Assembly: GCA_027858835.1 (NCBI GenBank)
Contig: JAQIBY010000151.1
Span: 1-44,304, forward strand
DNA length: 44,304 bases
Direction: 5' to 3'
From: Bacteroidales bacterium
GTDB taxonomy: Bacteria; Bacteroidota; Bacteroidia; Bacteroidales; ML635J-15
The notes below the pieces were generated by a model. It saw nothing but the letters and a program-made list of their open reading frames with translations, did not search any database and was not told where the DNA came from. Position numbers and translations under genes: made by a program. Below are positions 34,054-44,302 of the stretch, piece after piece. Positions within the stretch are counted from its first letter, which is position 1, and each line of letters opens with the position of its first letter.

Positions 34054-34764
34054 TTATTTTTTTATTCCTGTGTAAATGCTTGAAATACCAAGGCTAAGCA
34101 GTTGTGTTTTTTCTGTAGAAAATCCATTTTCGTCAAGCTGTTTTTCAACTTCAATGGTTTTTGAAAATTCTTTGATGGATGCAGAAAGGTATTGATATGC
34201 GGCTTTATCTTTGGAGATGATTCTTCCCCAGAGTGGAATAAATCCTTTTAAATAAAGCTTATAAAATAATCGTACAATCGCATTTTTCGGCATGGAGAAT
34301 TCTAATAAGCGGGCTTTGCCCCCGGGTTTTAGTACTCTGTGTATTTCTGAAAATGATTGATTTAGGTTTTTGAAATTACGGATGCCAAAAACAACCGTAA
34401 TCAGATCGAATTGATTATCGCTATAGGGAATTTTTTCGCAAAAGCCTTCTTTAAGATCCGCTTGTATGTTGGCTTTCTCAAGTTTTATTTTTGCTTGTTC
34501 AAGCATCCCTGATGATGGGTCCAGGCCTGCAAGCGATTGAATTCCGGCTTTATGAAACGCAATGAGCATATCACCGGTTCCGGTTGCAATGTCAAGGGTT
34601 TTTTCCGGTTTATCGGTTTTGGAAAGTTTAATGAGTTTTTTTCTCCATCTTTTATCGATACCGAAGGAGAGAAAGTGATTCAGAAAATCATAGCGTAAAG
34701 CGATACGGTTGAACATTTGCTCAACCGTATCGTTTGTATCTTTTGATAAATGCTTGCCTTTCAC
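34054..34764 (-). CDS. ubiE: Demethylmenaquinone methyltransferase (UbiE/MenG)
   Basis: A 236-residue SAM-dependent C-methyltransferase for the last step of menaquinone synthesis. Marks include VEQMFNRIALRYDFLNHFLSFGIDKRWR, the SAM loop LDIATGTGDM near 68, GLDPSSGML, ITVVFGIRNFKNL, HRVLKPGGKARLLEFS and the C-terminal YLSASIKEF. It starts with GTG, which overlaps the TAG of purL by one base (TAGTG). Bacteroidota use menaquinone, so MenG activity is the likely one. Confidence 0.94.
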   Translation of the reverse strand: MKGKHLSKDTNDTVEQMFNRIALRYDFLNHFLSFGIDKRWRKKLIKLSKTDKPEKTLDIATGTGDMLIAFHKAGIQSLAGLDPSSGMLEQAKIKLEKANIQADLKEGFCEKIPYSDNQFDLITVVFGIRNFKNLNQSFSEIHRVLKPGGKARLLEFSMPKNAIVRLFYKLYLKGFIPLWGRIISKDKAAYQYLSASIKEFSKTIEVEKQLDENGFSTEKTQLLSLGISSIYTGIKK

Positions 34765-36992
34765 TATGCTTCCATTTTATTTTGGAGTGCTTGCATAAAT
34801 TTGTTTTTCGCATCGCGAACAAATCCGTACGAAATATCGTCAACGCGTAATTCGCCTTTTGTTACATGGCCTAATACAGAGAATGGGAAATTAAATTTGA
34901 TCATTAAATCGATAAATTCTTGTTCCGCATCCATGTCAACCGAAACGACAGCACGACCTTGTGCTTCGCCAAAGAGAAATGCATCTTCGCGAACTTCTGC
35001 ATCGGATGTAATATCAAATCCCAGCTCATTTTCAAGACAGGATTCCAGTAAATTCAGATATAATCCACCGTCGGAAATATCATGCATGGATTCGACCAGT
35101 TTTACTTTAGCAAGTAATTGCAACATTTTATTGAGTTGCAACTCAAAGTCGATATCAAAAAATGGCGGTGGTGTGTTTTTGATTTTATGATAGCTGTATA
35201 GATATTCAGAGCTGTTGATGTCATTTTTTGATCGTCCGAGAAGCATAATCACATCGCCTTTTTTCTTAAACGACAATCCGGTTTTTCTTGATTTATCTTC
35301 GAGAATACCGAGCATGCCAATCGTGGGAGTCGGGAAAACCGGTTCTGTTTTTCCGTTGATGGTTGTTTGATTATAAAAACTCACATTTCCGCCGGTTACC
35401 GGGGTGTCAAACTTGCGGCATGCTTCGCCCATTCCCTCAATTGCTCCGACAAATTGCCAGAAAGCCTCAGGATTATATGGTGATCCGAAGTTCAAACAGT
35501 TTGTAATTGCAACTGGTTTTGCACCCGTACAAGCTACGTTTCTTGCTGCTTCAGTGACAGCAATCATGGTTCCGATTTTTGGATCAGCTTTCACATAGCG
35601 GCTATTACAATCAACAGTAAGTGCAAGTGCAGTATTGGTATTTTTAATATTAACAAGTCCGGCGTCAGCAGCCATGTTAGTTGTCATGTTGTTGGTACGC
35701 ACCATGGTGTCATATTGCTCGGAAACCCAATTTTTAGATGCCAGATTTGGGTGTGTGATAAGAAAATCTACGATTTCTTTCAGATTTTCTGGTTGGGGGA
35801 CATCCTCGATTTTGAATTTTTTGCTTTCTGCGTAATATGCAGGTTCTGTGTACTCTCTTTCGTAAATCGGAGCACCACCGCCAAGTACGAGTGTCGATGC
35901 AGGCACTTGCGCAATTTCTTCACCTTTGTAGTGGAAATAGAGTTTGTCTTCGTCAATTACTTCGCCAATTTGTACGCAATGGATATCCCATTTATCAAAT
36001 ACTTTTTGAGCATCGGCTTCTTTTCCTTTTTCAACAACAACAAGCATGCGTTCTTGTGATTCTGAGAGGAGAATTTCCCAGGCTTCCATGTTTTTTTGTC
36101 TCAGCGGGACTTTATCCAGATTAATGCGCATTCCAGCGTTTCCTTTTTCAGACATTTCGCTGGTTGAGCAGATAATTCCTGCCGCTCCCATGTCTTGCAT
36201 TCCAACGACTACACCTGTTTCGATGAGTTCGAGTGTGGCTTCGAGCAGGAGTTTTTCCTGGAATGGGTCTCCAACCTGAATGGATGGAATGTCATTGGCA
36301 GAGTCTTCAGTGATATCAGCAGAGGCAAAAGTTGCTCCATGAATTCCGTCTTTTCCGGTTGATGAGCCGACAATAAATACCGGATTTCCGGCTCCTTCGG
36401 CAATGGCAGAAACCATTTTTCCTTTTTCCATAATCCCAACAGACATTGCATTCACTAATGGATTTGAATTATAGGATTCATCAAAAAAGACTTCTCCGCC
36501 AAGGACAGGAACTCCAAACGCATTTCCATAGTCGCCAATTCCTTTGACAACTCCTTTGGCAATCCATTTTGTATGATCTCTGTCAATTGCACCAAATCGG
36601 AGAGAGTTTAGTTGCGCAATCGGACGAGCGCCCATTGTAAAAATGTCCCGGTTAATACCGCCGACACCGGTAGCTGCACCCTGATAGGGTTCAACGGCAC
36701 AAGGGTGATTGTGAGATTCGATTTTAAATGCACATGCTAAATTGTTCCCAATATCAACGAGACCGGCATTTTCCTCACCGGCACCGGTTAACAATACACC
36801 ACCGTCACGCGGCAAGGTTTTTAACCACTTTATGGAGTTTTTGTAACTTGCATGTTCTGACCACATTACGGAATAAATGCTGAGTTCCGTGAAGTTTGGC
36901 ATGCGCCCCATGTATTTTTGTATGAGTTCAAATTCTTCTTCGTTAATGCCTAATTCTTTGGCAGTCTTAATGTTGACTTCAGGATATTTCAT
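34764..36992 (-). CDS. purL: Phosphoribosylformylglycinamidine synthase subunit PurL (short form)
   Basis: Encodes 742 residues from the ATG at 36992. In-frame ATGs also occur at 37010 and 37049, but the one at 37049 lies upstream of a -7 box at 37018-37025 and so cannot be used from that promoter. PurL converts FGAR to FGAM in purine synthesis. Visible motifs: [78 protein letters not shown], and [16 protein letters not shown]. Size fits the small PurL that needs separate PurQ and PurS, not the fused about 1200-residue form. Neither partner is in the window. It leads an operon with ubiE. Confidence 0.95.
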   Translation of the reverse strand: MKYPEVNIKTAKELGINEEEFELIQKYMGRMPNFTELSIYSVMWSEHASYKNSIKWLKTLPRDGGVLLTGAGEENAGLVDIGNNLACAFKIESHNHPCAVEPYQGAATGVGGINRDIFTMGARPIAQLNSLRFGAIDRDHTKWIAKGVVKGIGDYGNAFGVPVLGGEVFFDESYNSNPLVNAMSVGIMEKGKMVSAIAEGAGNPVFIVGSSTGKDGIHGATFASADITEDSANDIPSIQVGDPFQEKLLLEATLELIETGVVVGMQDMGAAGIICSTSEMSEKGNAGMRINLDKVPLRQKNMEAWEILLSESQERMLVVVEKGKEADAQKVFDKWDIHCVQIGEVIDEDKLYFHYKGEEIAQVPASTLVLGGGAPIYEREYTEPAYYAESKKFKIEDVPQPENLKEIVDFLITHPNLASKNWVSEQYDTMVRTNNMTTNMAADAGLVNIKNTNTALALTVDCNSRYVKADPKIGTMIAVTEAARNVACTGAKPVAITNCLNFGSPYNPEAFWQFVGAIEGMGEACRKFDTPVTGGNVSFYNQTTINGKTEPVFPTPTIGMLGILEDKSRKTGLSFKKKGDVIMLLGRSKNDINSSEYLYSYHKIKNTPPPFFDIDFELQLNKMLQLLAKVKLVESMHDISDGGLYLNLLESCLENELGFDITSDAEVREDAFLFGEAQGRAVVSVDMDAEQEFIDLMIKFNFPFSVLGHVTKGELRVDDISYGFVRDAKNKFMQALQNKMEA

Positions 36993-37340
36993 GTTATTTT
37001 TATTTTGCATTGCAAAACAAAGATAAAATAAATCAGGGAGAGATAGCAATATCCATAAAATTCTTATTCAAAAATTTTATTAAGCGTGTAATTTCTTGAC
37101 TTAGTAAGGATAACTCATTTGAGTAAGGGCTGAAACTTTTTGTGGACTGAATTGAAATAGGAGATTTTGGTTTTTTGTGATTAGTGTTTTTGAAACCCGC
37201 TAACAGTAGGGTGAAAGCCGTTATTAACCGTTACTGTCTTGCTATCAGCGGCCTGTGGCGATATTTATTCCTGAAACTCTGTGATAATGGGGCAAAAGCG
37301 GTTTTTGTCGATTAATTTCTTGTTATTCTGACCTTTGTGA
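36993..37340. other. Intergenic stretch between purL and the REC-kinase gene
   Basis: About 350 bp. Holds the purL -7 box and, at about 37197-37253, an imperfect long hairpin (CCGCT...AGCGG outside, ACAGTA...TACTGT inside). A piece reading AGCCGTTATTAACCGTTAC recalls the 63-nt repeat's hairpin module but lacks its start motif. No gene. Confidence 0.5.
37018..37025 (-). promoter_or_regulatory. -7 box of the purL operon
   Basis: TATCTTTG on the minus strand fits TAnnTTTG. ATTG 22 nt further upstream could be a weak -33 element. It supports the start at 36992. Confidence 0.5.
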
Positions 37341-38432
37341 TTATGTCAATTTTGGCAAGCTAAAGAAAAAGCTGCTGCCTTTACCCATTTCGCTTTCAAC
37401 CCAGATTTCGCCATTATGCTGTTGGATAAATTCTTTGCAGATAATAAGACCTAGCCCTGTTCCGGTTTCGTTATTGGTTCCTTTTCGGCTTGAATTTTCA
37501 TCAAGACGGAAAAGTTTATTCATGGTTTTTTCATCCATTCCGATACCGTTATCGCGGACTTCAATTTGTGTGTAATTTAGATCGCTTGTTGCATTTAATT
37601 GAATTTCGCCCCCGGGATTCGTAAATTTCAACGCATTTGAAATTAAGTTTCGAATTATCGTTTTAAGCATATTCGCATCAGCATTGACCTTAAGTTTTTT
37701 GTCTATATTACATTTTACACGGATTTTTTTATCATGGATAATATTGCTTAGTAAGTTTATGTTTTCCTGTATAATATCACATAAGTTGTAAGTGTCGGGT
37801 GAAAACTTAATGCTGCTGCTTTGTGTTTGTGACCATTCAAGCAAGCTGCTTAATAAGTCGAATCCTTGTTTTGCAGATTTGTACAGTAGTTGATAGTATT
37901 GTTTTAACTCCTCTGGTTTTGCGGTGTCGCTTTCTTCAATAAGCAATTCGGCAAAGCCCAGTAATCCGGTAAACGGACTTTTTAAATCGTGTGCAATAAT
38001 TGAGAAAAATTTGTCTTTTGTTGCATTGAGTTGCTGAAGGGTTTCTTTTTGTTTTTTAAGTGTGAGATGTGTTTTTACTCTAGCACTGAGTTCTGCTCCT
38101 TTGAATGGTTTTGAAACATAGTCAACCCCTCCGGCTTCAAAAGCCTGAGTAATACTTTCAATGTCATTTTTTGCTGTCAGAAAAATGATTGGGAGATTTT
38201 TGAACTGTGGATCTGATTTCAGGCGACGACAAACTTCAATTCCATCCATGCCTGGCATCATGATATCGAGAAGAATCAAATCAAAATCATGCTTATAACA
38301 TAAATCCAATGCATTTTCTCCATTCTGTGCGAAGCTAATGTTGTATCCAGCGGGTTGCAATGTGTTGGCAACAACCTGAATGTTTTTAGGGAGATCGTCA
38401 ACAATTAAAATTTTATGGCTTTCCTCGTTCAT
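37341..38432 (-). CDS. Response-regulator/histidine-kinase hybrid (REC-HisKA-HATPase)
   Basis: A 363-residue cytoplasmic two-component protein in which the receiver comes first. REC spans about 7-122, with phospho-acceptor Asp56 (LILLDIMMPG), acidic pair VDD and Lys in VSKPF. A short coiled linker follows, then HisKA with His148 (FFSIIAHDLKSPFTGLLGF), and HATPase_c with RNLISNALKFTNPGG, DNGIGM and GTGLGL boxes. No sensor or membrane part. The layout suggests it is driven by phosphotransfer from another kinase. It lies 41 nt downstream of the giant PAS kinase on the same strand, making that protein the obvious partner; the pairing is inferred. Confidence 0.92.
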   Translation of the reverse strand: MNEESHKILIVDDLPKNIQVVANTLQPAGYNISFAQNGENALDLCYKHDFDLILLDIMMPGMDGIEVCRRLKSDPQFKNLPIIFLTAKNDIESITQAFEAGGVDYVSKPFKGAELSARVKTHLTLKKQKETLQQLNATKDKFFSIIAHDLKSPFTGLLGFAELLIEESDTAKPEELKQYYQLLYKSAKQGFDLLSSLLEWSQTQSSSIKFSPDTYNLCDIIQENINLLSNIIHDKKIRVKCNIDKKLKVNADANMLKTIIRNLISNALKFTNPGGEIQLNATSDLNYTQIEVRDNGIGMDEKTMNKLFRLDENSSRKGTNNETGTGLGLIICKEFIQQHNGEIWVESEMGKGSSFFFSLPKLT

Positions 38433-38473
38433 GTTTCCTGTGTTTAATATGCTATAACGTTATTTGAAATCAC

Positions 38474-41400
38474 TTAATTGCAATGTCGGTAAAACCGGGA
38501 TAAGATTTCCTGAATACTTTCAATATCGAAATTTTTGCTAGCTGATTGCAATGCATCAGCAGCTTTTACAAAGGCTGCAATATTGTTTTTATTCCCTACT
38601 GCTTTTATCTGCTCTGCGAGTTTCTGGATATCGTTAATGTTGCCGGAATTTTTTGTTTCTATCAGCGATTTGCATAAATGTGTTTTGATGAGTTCTTTAT
38701 GCTCATCGCAAATGTTTGCTGCGATCAGTCCATTTTCTTCGGGCTTGTGATGAGCCGACTTTATGTGTTCTCTGGGTTTAATGTATTTTGTTAGTTCATT
38801 AATAATTTGGGAACGTGAAACGGGTTTATCCAGAAATCCATCGAAACCTGAAGCTTTGATGTCTTTGTCTTCAAAATGCATAGAGGATGCTGTAACGGCA
38901 ATGATTGGGGTGTCTTTTCTGGATGGTATTTGTTTAATTTCTTTTGTGGCATCAAGTCCGTTCATGATTGGCATACGTAAATCCATTAGTATGATGTCCG
39001 GTTTTTGTTGTCTCACTATTTCAACGGCTTCCGCTCCGTTTTCTGCTTCCAGAATTGTTAAATTTAGTTCGGCAAGGTAGGAGTTCAATAAAAATCGGTT
39101 GCTAGGCACATCATCAACAATGAGTACAATTTCTTGATTAAAGCGATACTCCTGATTTTGTGAAAATTCAGGGATGTTTTCGGTGTATTGTTCTGATGAT
39201 GTCATTAAATTATCAAAAATCACACTGAAAGTTGAGCCTTCGCCAAGTTTTGAATCCAGCTCAATTTTTCCGCCTTGGATTTCAATGAGGCGCTTTGTAA
39301 TGGATAAGCCTAAACCTGTTCCTCCGTATTTGCGGGTGTTGTGATTTTCCTGCTGTCTGAACGCTTCAAATATCGCATATTGATTTTTTGGATCAATTCC
39401 AATACCAGAATCCTGCACTCGAATAATTAGTTTTATACTTCCGTCAGGATTATTTTTTGCTTTTTCTGCAATGATTTTTATAAATCCTTCCTCAGTAAAT
39501 TTAACAGCATTGCCTAACAGATTTAATAAAATTTGTCGTAGGCGGAGTTCATCAATAATTATTTGATTTGGTAAGTTTGGATCAATATCTAATACAAGTG
39601 AAAGATTTTTTTGTTGAATTTTTAATGAAAAGATTTGAGTAATATCCTGAATTGTCTGCTTTAAGTTGACAGTCTCTGTTTGGATTTTCATTTGCCCGGC
39701 TTCAATTTTGGATAAGTCCAGAATGTCATTTATGAGATTGAGCAATGTTTTACTACTTGCCTGAATGGATTCAAGATATGTTTTGTGTTCTTTATTATCA
39801 ATTTTGTTAGCCAAAATTTCTGAAAATCCAATTACAGCATTCATTGGTGTGCGTATTTCATGGCTCATGTTTGCCAAAAAATCGGATTTTGCTTTATTTG
39901 CCATTTCGGCATTTTGTTTCGCTTCTATGAGTTCTGCTGTTGCAAGTTTTTCCTGAGTAATGTCTTCTTTTATCCCGATGTAATGCAAGATATTTCCTTT
40001 CTCATCAGTTACCGAAGATATTAACGCGCTTTCGTAATATGTTTCTCCGTTTTTCCGTTTATTATGGAATTCCCCTTTCCATGATTTCCCTTCTGTGATA
40101 GTATCCCAGAGGTTTTTGTAAAATGATTTTGGATGTTTTCCTGAGGATAATATTCGTGGATTTTGTCCTAAGACCTCCTCTTTTGAATACCCGGTAGTTT
40201 CAAAAAATTCCTTATTAACATATTCGATGTCACCATTAATGTCAGTAATAACAATAGATGCAGATGCATATTCAACGGCTTTAGACAGCGTTTTAAGCTG
40301 GTTCTCAGCATATTTGCGTTCAGATATATTTCTCACAATGCCGAGTGCATGCCATTCTCCTTTTATTTTAAGCGATGAGAGCGATAATTCGATGTCTATT
40401 GGTATTCCTCCTTTTTGATAGGCCTTTAATTCAATGTTTTTACCTATAGCATTGCCAGTTCCTGTGTTGGCAAATTGAATTTTGTTTGCTTCGTACTTTT
40501 GACCATCATCTTTTGAGGGAAGTAATTTGTGAAGATCATTTCCTGTCATTTCGGAGCGGGAGTAACCAAAAATGGTTTGTGCTGCCGGATTCCAATAATT
40601 TACCTTCCCGGTGCTGTCAATTAGTATGATGCCATCCATTGCACCACTTGTGATTTTCTTGAACATTTCCTCACTCTCACGGAGATTATCACCAATAATT
40701 TTTCTTTCATAGGTATTAGCAATGATATGACTAATGGTTTGGAGAAATTCAAAATCATCTTCGGACCAATTTCGATTTGTTATGTTTTCGTCAAAACCTA
40801 TAAAACCAGAGAATTTTTTAAAAATGAATAGTGGGTAAACCATCATCGCCTTTATACCCTGTGGCTCAAGTTCTTTTCTTAGTTCAGGGGCTAATTTGTT
40901 AATATTATCAGTGTAAATTGGTGAATTCGCAGCAAGGTTTTGTTTCCATTCGGGATTTTTGTTATAGGAAATGTTTTGCAAATTATTTATTTGTTTTTCA
41001 ATTCCTTTGTTGCACCATTCAAATACATTTGAATAGCTGCTGTTATCTTCAGCGTTTCTGAAAACATAAACCCGACTCACGTCCATAAATTCCCCAATTG
41101 TTTCGAGGCTTTTATTGATGTTTTTGTTAAAATCCTTGAGCTCGCTTAATTCAAATGCAATGCTAGATAAGGTTTTTTGTCTGCTAAGGTTTCTCTGAAT
41201 ATTAAGTTCTTGTTCTTTAATTTCAGTAATATCATCAACAATGACCATAACATGAGGAGTGCCTTGATAATCAATTTGCTGAAAAACAAAATCAATCCAT
41301 AAAGATTTCCCGTAACTTGTTGTCATATATCGGCTTGCATGGACTCTTTCTTTACTTCCCAGTGCTTGGTCAAAATATTCAGTCAAATTGTTCTTTTTCC

Positions 41401-43843
41401 AACTCTGTATTGTGTAAACATTGTTGTCAATTACTTCTTTTTCTGTTTTTGCCCCAACAATTTTGATTGCCGCATTATTGACAAGAATGCATTTTCCGCG
41501 TGTACGATACACTAAAATGCCAATTGGGGAAGTTTCAATAAGTAATTTATTAAAGTGCATAGCATTTTTAAGCTTCATTTCAGCATGATATTCCTCACTA
41601 ATATCCCGTGCGGTGCAAATAACAAAGCTTGCCTCCCCATTCGGTTCAATCATAGGTGTTTTTGTGACTTTCAGAAATCGTTTTGCCCCATCACTTCGCT
41701 CATTCCATTCATTCAGTTGTAGTGTCCGTTTTTCTGAAAAGCAGATTTGATTGCTTTTGATATAGGCTTCTGCCTTTTCTTGATTAAAAAGCGAAGTGAT
41801 TTTTTTATGTCCAATTTCATACCTTTCCTTTCCTAAGAAATTTGCATGTGCTTTATTTACGCTGCCATAAGTTTCGGCATCTTTTAGATACCATATCTGA
41901 ATATCAACATGCTCTGTTAGCATTAATAACTCCTTGGTTTTTTGTTGAATTTGCTGTTTAGCAAGCACCTGTGCGGTGATATTGTTACTTACAAGCAATA
42001 ATTGATTTTGGTTCGTTTCCGGATTCTTAATCGGGGCTTTTGAAACTTCAAAGTATAATTTCTCGGTTTCAGTTTCATGACTGATATTGTAATAAACGGG
42101 CACCCCTTCCCTGATAATACTTTTATCATTCTTACTTAGTTCGTCAGCCCATGATTTCTCAATGAATTCGTCATCATGTTTGCCCAAGATATCTTTCGGT
42201 TCTAAATTGTAGAAATCTGCAAAACGGGTATTAACATTTGTATATTTCCCGGACTCATCTTTCACCGCGATCATGCTTGGAATCGTGTCAAAAAGCTTAT
42301 GTAAAAATTTCTGTTGTTTTTCAATCTCTATTTCGGCGAGTTTTCGATGGCTCATATCCATGGTTACTCCAAATGCAAAAATTCGTCCTTCATCATCAAC
42401 CTCTGTACTTTCCTGCGTAAAAAGCCATGCGACTTCTCCGTTTTTTTTAATAATCCGATATTCAAATTCTGATTTTTCACCGGGTTGCATTCCCTTTTGG
42501 ACATTTTCCAAGGTTTTTTCTTTGTCATCCGGATGTATATGGCTAAGGTATTTATATAAATCGTGATTAAGGCTCTCTCCTTCATAACCAAGCAATTTAT
42601 CAGCAACTTTACTGATAAAACTATTGATGAATTTGCCGTCTTTGCTGATTTCAGTTTTCCAAATAATGCTTCTTACATTATTTGTGGCATGTTCATAATC
42701 TTTCAGTGTTTCTTTCAGTTTTCGCTCTGTTGCTTTTTGTTCAGAAATGTCAATAACAATGCCTGTCATGCGTTTGGGCTTTCCCCCAATAGTGTATTCA
42801 CATACCGTGCCCCGATCAAAAAACCATGCGTATTTCCCATCTGCTCGCTTTATTCTATAATCGACCTGATATAAATCGGTTTTCATCGTAATACATGCTT
42901 TCATGCTTTCCATTACTGGCTCATAATCGTCAGGATGAATTAGATCAGTCCATTTTGAGTAATGTTTATTTTTATAATCAGCAGGATTATAACCCAGCAT
43001 ATGCGCTTTATTGTCACCGGCAGTCACGTTTCCTTCAATCATATCAAATTCATACCAAGCCAACCGTGCGGTATTCATCGCCATATTAAGGCGAAGTGTT
43101 AGCTGATGAAGCTTAGAGAGATTGTTTATTACAACCAAAATATAGGTCGATTCAGGACTTTTAATATAATCAGCAGAAAAGCTACAGTAAAGTTTCTCTG
43201 CATTTTTGGTGAGGATTGTTATATCCAAGTTTCTAACGCTGCCATTTGCTCTGATTTTTTGCTTTATTTCCTCTAGTGTTTCCGGCGATTCAATCAAGTC
43301 TGTAGCACAAATTCCTTTATTAATAAATTCCTCTCTTGTATAACCGATTGTTTTAATAAAGCTCTCATTTAAATCAACGGCATGTCCTTCCAGAGTTGTA
43401 ATTGCCATCAAAGCAGGATTTGCATGAAAGGCTTTTGTAAACTTTTCGTCAGAAAAATATTGAGCTGATTCTTGCTTCTTAATTTTACGGATGTTTAGCA
43501 TGACAATAGAATCCGACAAGTCTATTAATGAAATCTGAAAAGTCGAATCCTGATTTTCGTTTGTAATTTCAATATTGGAGTCTTTCTTGTCACTATATAC
43601 TGAGATTAGCTTTTCCTGCCAATTTATCTTAGATGAAAGTTCGGTATTGAGCGTGTGAATGATATCAATCTTAGTTTCATCTTCTATCTTAAGCAGTCGC
43701 TTTGCCTTCTGATTATATTCAATAAGCGTTATTGTGTGTCCAGTGTTAGTTTGTTTAAGACGTATTTTTAAAAATATATCCAGTAAACTGTCCTTTATCT
43801 TTTGCAATTCAAAATTTTGAATCTTATCGGATTGTGTTTTCAT
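38474..43843 (-). CDS. Multi-PAS/GAF hybrid histidine kinase
   Basis: I take the ATG at 43843, giving 1789 residues; an upstream in-frame ATG at 43924 adds 27 basic, aromatic residues without homology. No membrane helix or signal peptide is visible, so it is probably cytoplasmic. Domains: a degenerate N-terminal region to about 130; six PAS units at about 134-245, 250-370, 388-502, 515-626, 645-750 and 765-875; a GAF domain at about 890-1045; PAS at about 1060-1180 and 1185-1305; HisKA with His1328 (ANMSHEIRTPMNAVIGF); HATPase_c (LLNLLGNAVKF, DSGIGI, GTGLGL); REC with Asp1621 (IILMDLRMP); then an about 85-residue helical tail that resembles an Hpt domain but has no suitable His. Likely integrates several intracellular or redox cues and hands phosphate to the REC-kinase downstream. 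Confidence 0.92.
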   Translation of the reverse strand: MKTQSDKIQNFELQKIKDSLLDIFLKIRLKQTNTGHTITLIEYNQKAKRLLKIEDETKIDIIHTLNTELSSKINWQEKLISVYSDKKDSNIEITNENQDSTFQISLIDLSDSIVMLNIRKIKKQESAQYFSDEKFTKAFHANPALMAITTLEGHAVDLNESFIKTIGYTREEFINKGICATDLIESPETLEEIKQKIRANGSVRNLDITILTKNAEKLYCSFSADYIKSPESTYILVVINNLSKLHQLTLRLNMAMNTARLAWYEFDMIEGNVTAGDNKAHMLGYNPADYKNKHYSKWTDLIHPDDYEPVMESMKACITMKTDLYQVDYRIKRADGKYAWFFDRGTVCEYTIGGKPKRMTGIVIDISEQKATERKLKETLKDYEHATNNVRSIIWKTEISKDGKFINSFISKVADKLLGYEGESLNHDLYKYLSHIHPDDKEKTLENVQKGMQPGEKSEFEYRIIKKNGEVAWLFTQESTEVDDEGRIFAFGVTMDMSHRKLAEIEIEKQQKFLHKLFDTIPSMIAVKDESGKYTNVNTRFADFYNLEPKDILGKHDDEFIEKSWADELSKNDKSIIREGVPVYYNISHETETEKLYFEVSKAPIKNPETNQNQLLLVSNNITAQVLAKQQIQQKTKELLMLTEHVDIQIWYLKDAETYGSVNKAHANFLGKERYEIGHKKITSLFNQEKAEAYIKSNQICFSEKRTLQLNEWNERSDGAKRFLKVTKTPMIEPNGEASFVICTARDISEEYHAEMKLKNAMHFNKLLIETSPIGILVYRTRGKCILVNNAAIKIVGAKTEKEVIDNNVYTIQSWKKNNLTEYFDQALGSKERVHASRYMTTSYGKSLWIDFVFQQIDYQGTPHVMVIVDDITEIKEQELNIQRNLSRQKTLSSIAFELSELKDFNKNINKSLETIGEFMDVSRVYVFRNAEDNSSYSNVFEWCNKGIEKQINNLQNISYNKNPEWKQNLAANSPIYTDNINKLAPELRKELEPQGIKAMMVYPLFIFKKFSGFIGFDENITNRNWSEDDFEFLQTISHIIANTYERKIIGDNLRESEEMFKKITSGAMDGIILIDSTGKVNYWNPAAQTIFGYSRSEMTGNDLHKLLPSKDDGQKYEANKIQFANTGTGNAIGKNIELKAYQKGGIPIDIELSLSSLKIKGEWHALGIVRNISERKYAENQLKTLSKAVEYASASIVITDINGDIEYVNKEFFETTGYSKEEVLGQNPRILSSGKHPKSFYKNLWDTITEGKSWKGEFHNKRKNGETYYESALISSVTDEKGNILHYIGIKEDITQEKLATAELIEAKQNAEMANKAKSDFLANMSHEIRTPMNAVIGFSEILANKIDNKEHKTYLESIQASSKTLLNLINDILDLSKIEAGQMKIQTETVNLKQTIQDITQIFSLKIQQKNLSLVLDIDPNLPNQIIIDELRLRQILLNLLGNAVKFTEEGFIKIIAEKAKNNPDGSIKLIIRVQDSGIGIDPKNQYAIFEAFRQQENHNTRKYGGTGLGLSITKRLIEIQGGKIELDSKLGEGSTFSVIFDNLMTSSEQYTENIPEFSQNQEYRFNQEIVLIVDDVPSNRFLLNSYLAELNLTILEAENGAEAVEIVRQQKPDIILMDLRMPIMNGLDATKEIKQIPSRKDTPIIAVTASSMHFEDKDIKASGFDGFLDKPVSRSQIINELTKYIKPREHIKSAHHKPEENGLIAANICDEHKELIKTHLCKSLIETKNSGNINDIQKLAEQIKAVGNKNNIAAFVKAADALQSASKNFDIESIQEILSRFYRHCN

Positions 43844-44006
43844 AGATTTGGTGTTGAGCTTTTTGTAAAAATAGTGAAAAGATAAAAATACAGTTTTTTT
43901 TGATTGTAACATAAGTAAAAACACCGATTTAATAAGATTAAGCTTGCTGAAGGATAATGATTTTCCATAAATCTCTTTTGTGCCCGAATATTATTCCCTC
44001 ACACGA

Positions 44007-44255
44007 TTATTTGCCTGTTTGGGTGAAGTTTTGTGTTGGGAAGAAGTTTTTTTTGACTACGATCTGTAATGATTGCTTTTGCGACATTTTTAGCGTTTCA
44101 TATTCCTCAAGATACACAAGTTGCCAATCTTGCGTATGACCCGTAAATCCTTTGTGTTTTTCGTTATGTTTTATCACTCGCTGCCCCAGATTTCCAGAGG
44201 ATCCGATGTAATATCTATCTCTGGTTTTAGAAAAAAGGATGTAAGCGTAAAACAT
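44007..44255 (-). CDS. GIY-YIG domain protein, probably without nuclease activity
   Basis: Start taken at ATG 44255; a longer frame to 44288 runs through a terminator hairpin and is rejected. The 82-residue product has the GIY-YIG core MFYAYILFSKTRDRYYIGSS, then LGQRVIKHNEKHKGFTGH and WQLVYLEEYET, like the small UPF0213/YhbQ-type proteins. Catalytic members continue with YETKxEAxxREKxIK; here the equivalent stretch is YETLKMSQKQSLQI, so the metal-binding Glu appears replaced by Ser and the C terminus diverges. It may be degenerating or be a non-catalytic binder. A frameshift does not clearly restore the usual end. Confidence 0.7.
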   Translation of the reverse strand: MFYAYILFSKTRDRYYIGSSGNLGQRVIKHNEKHKGFTGHTQDWQLVYLEEYETLKMSQKQSLQIVVKKNFFPTQNFTQTGK

Positions 44256-44272
44256 TAGCAATTGGATTAAAT

Positions 44273-44302
44273 AAAAAAACCTCAGCAAAACTGAGGTTTT
44301 TT
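44273..44302. terminator. Bidirectional rho-independent terminator
   Basis: AAAAAACCTCAG, 5-nt loop, CTGAGGTTTTTT: 12 pairs with A- and T-runs on both sides. It can stop transcription entering from either side of the window end. Confidence 0.88.

Noticed and set aside
37207-37226. Possible fifth copy of the hairpin repeat
   Set aside because: About 18 of 20 bases resemble the hairpin module, but the inverted AACGG is AACCG here and the GTATAA start at -34 is missing. It is better explained as part of a separate imperfect hairpin.
43844-43924. Longer N terminus of the multi-PAS kinase
   Set aside because: The extra 27 residues show no domain similarity and no convincing ribosome-binding site precedes the upstream ATG. 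It cannot be fully excluded.
44256-44288. Longer N terminus of the GIY-YIG protein
   Set aside because: These codons lie inside the terminator hairpin at 44273-44302.
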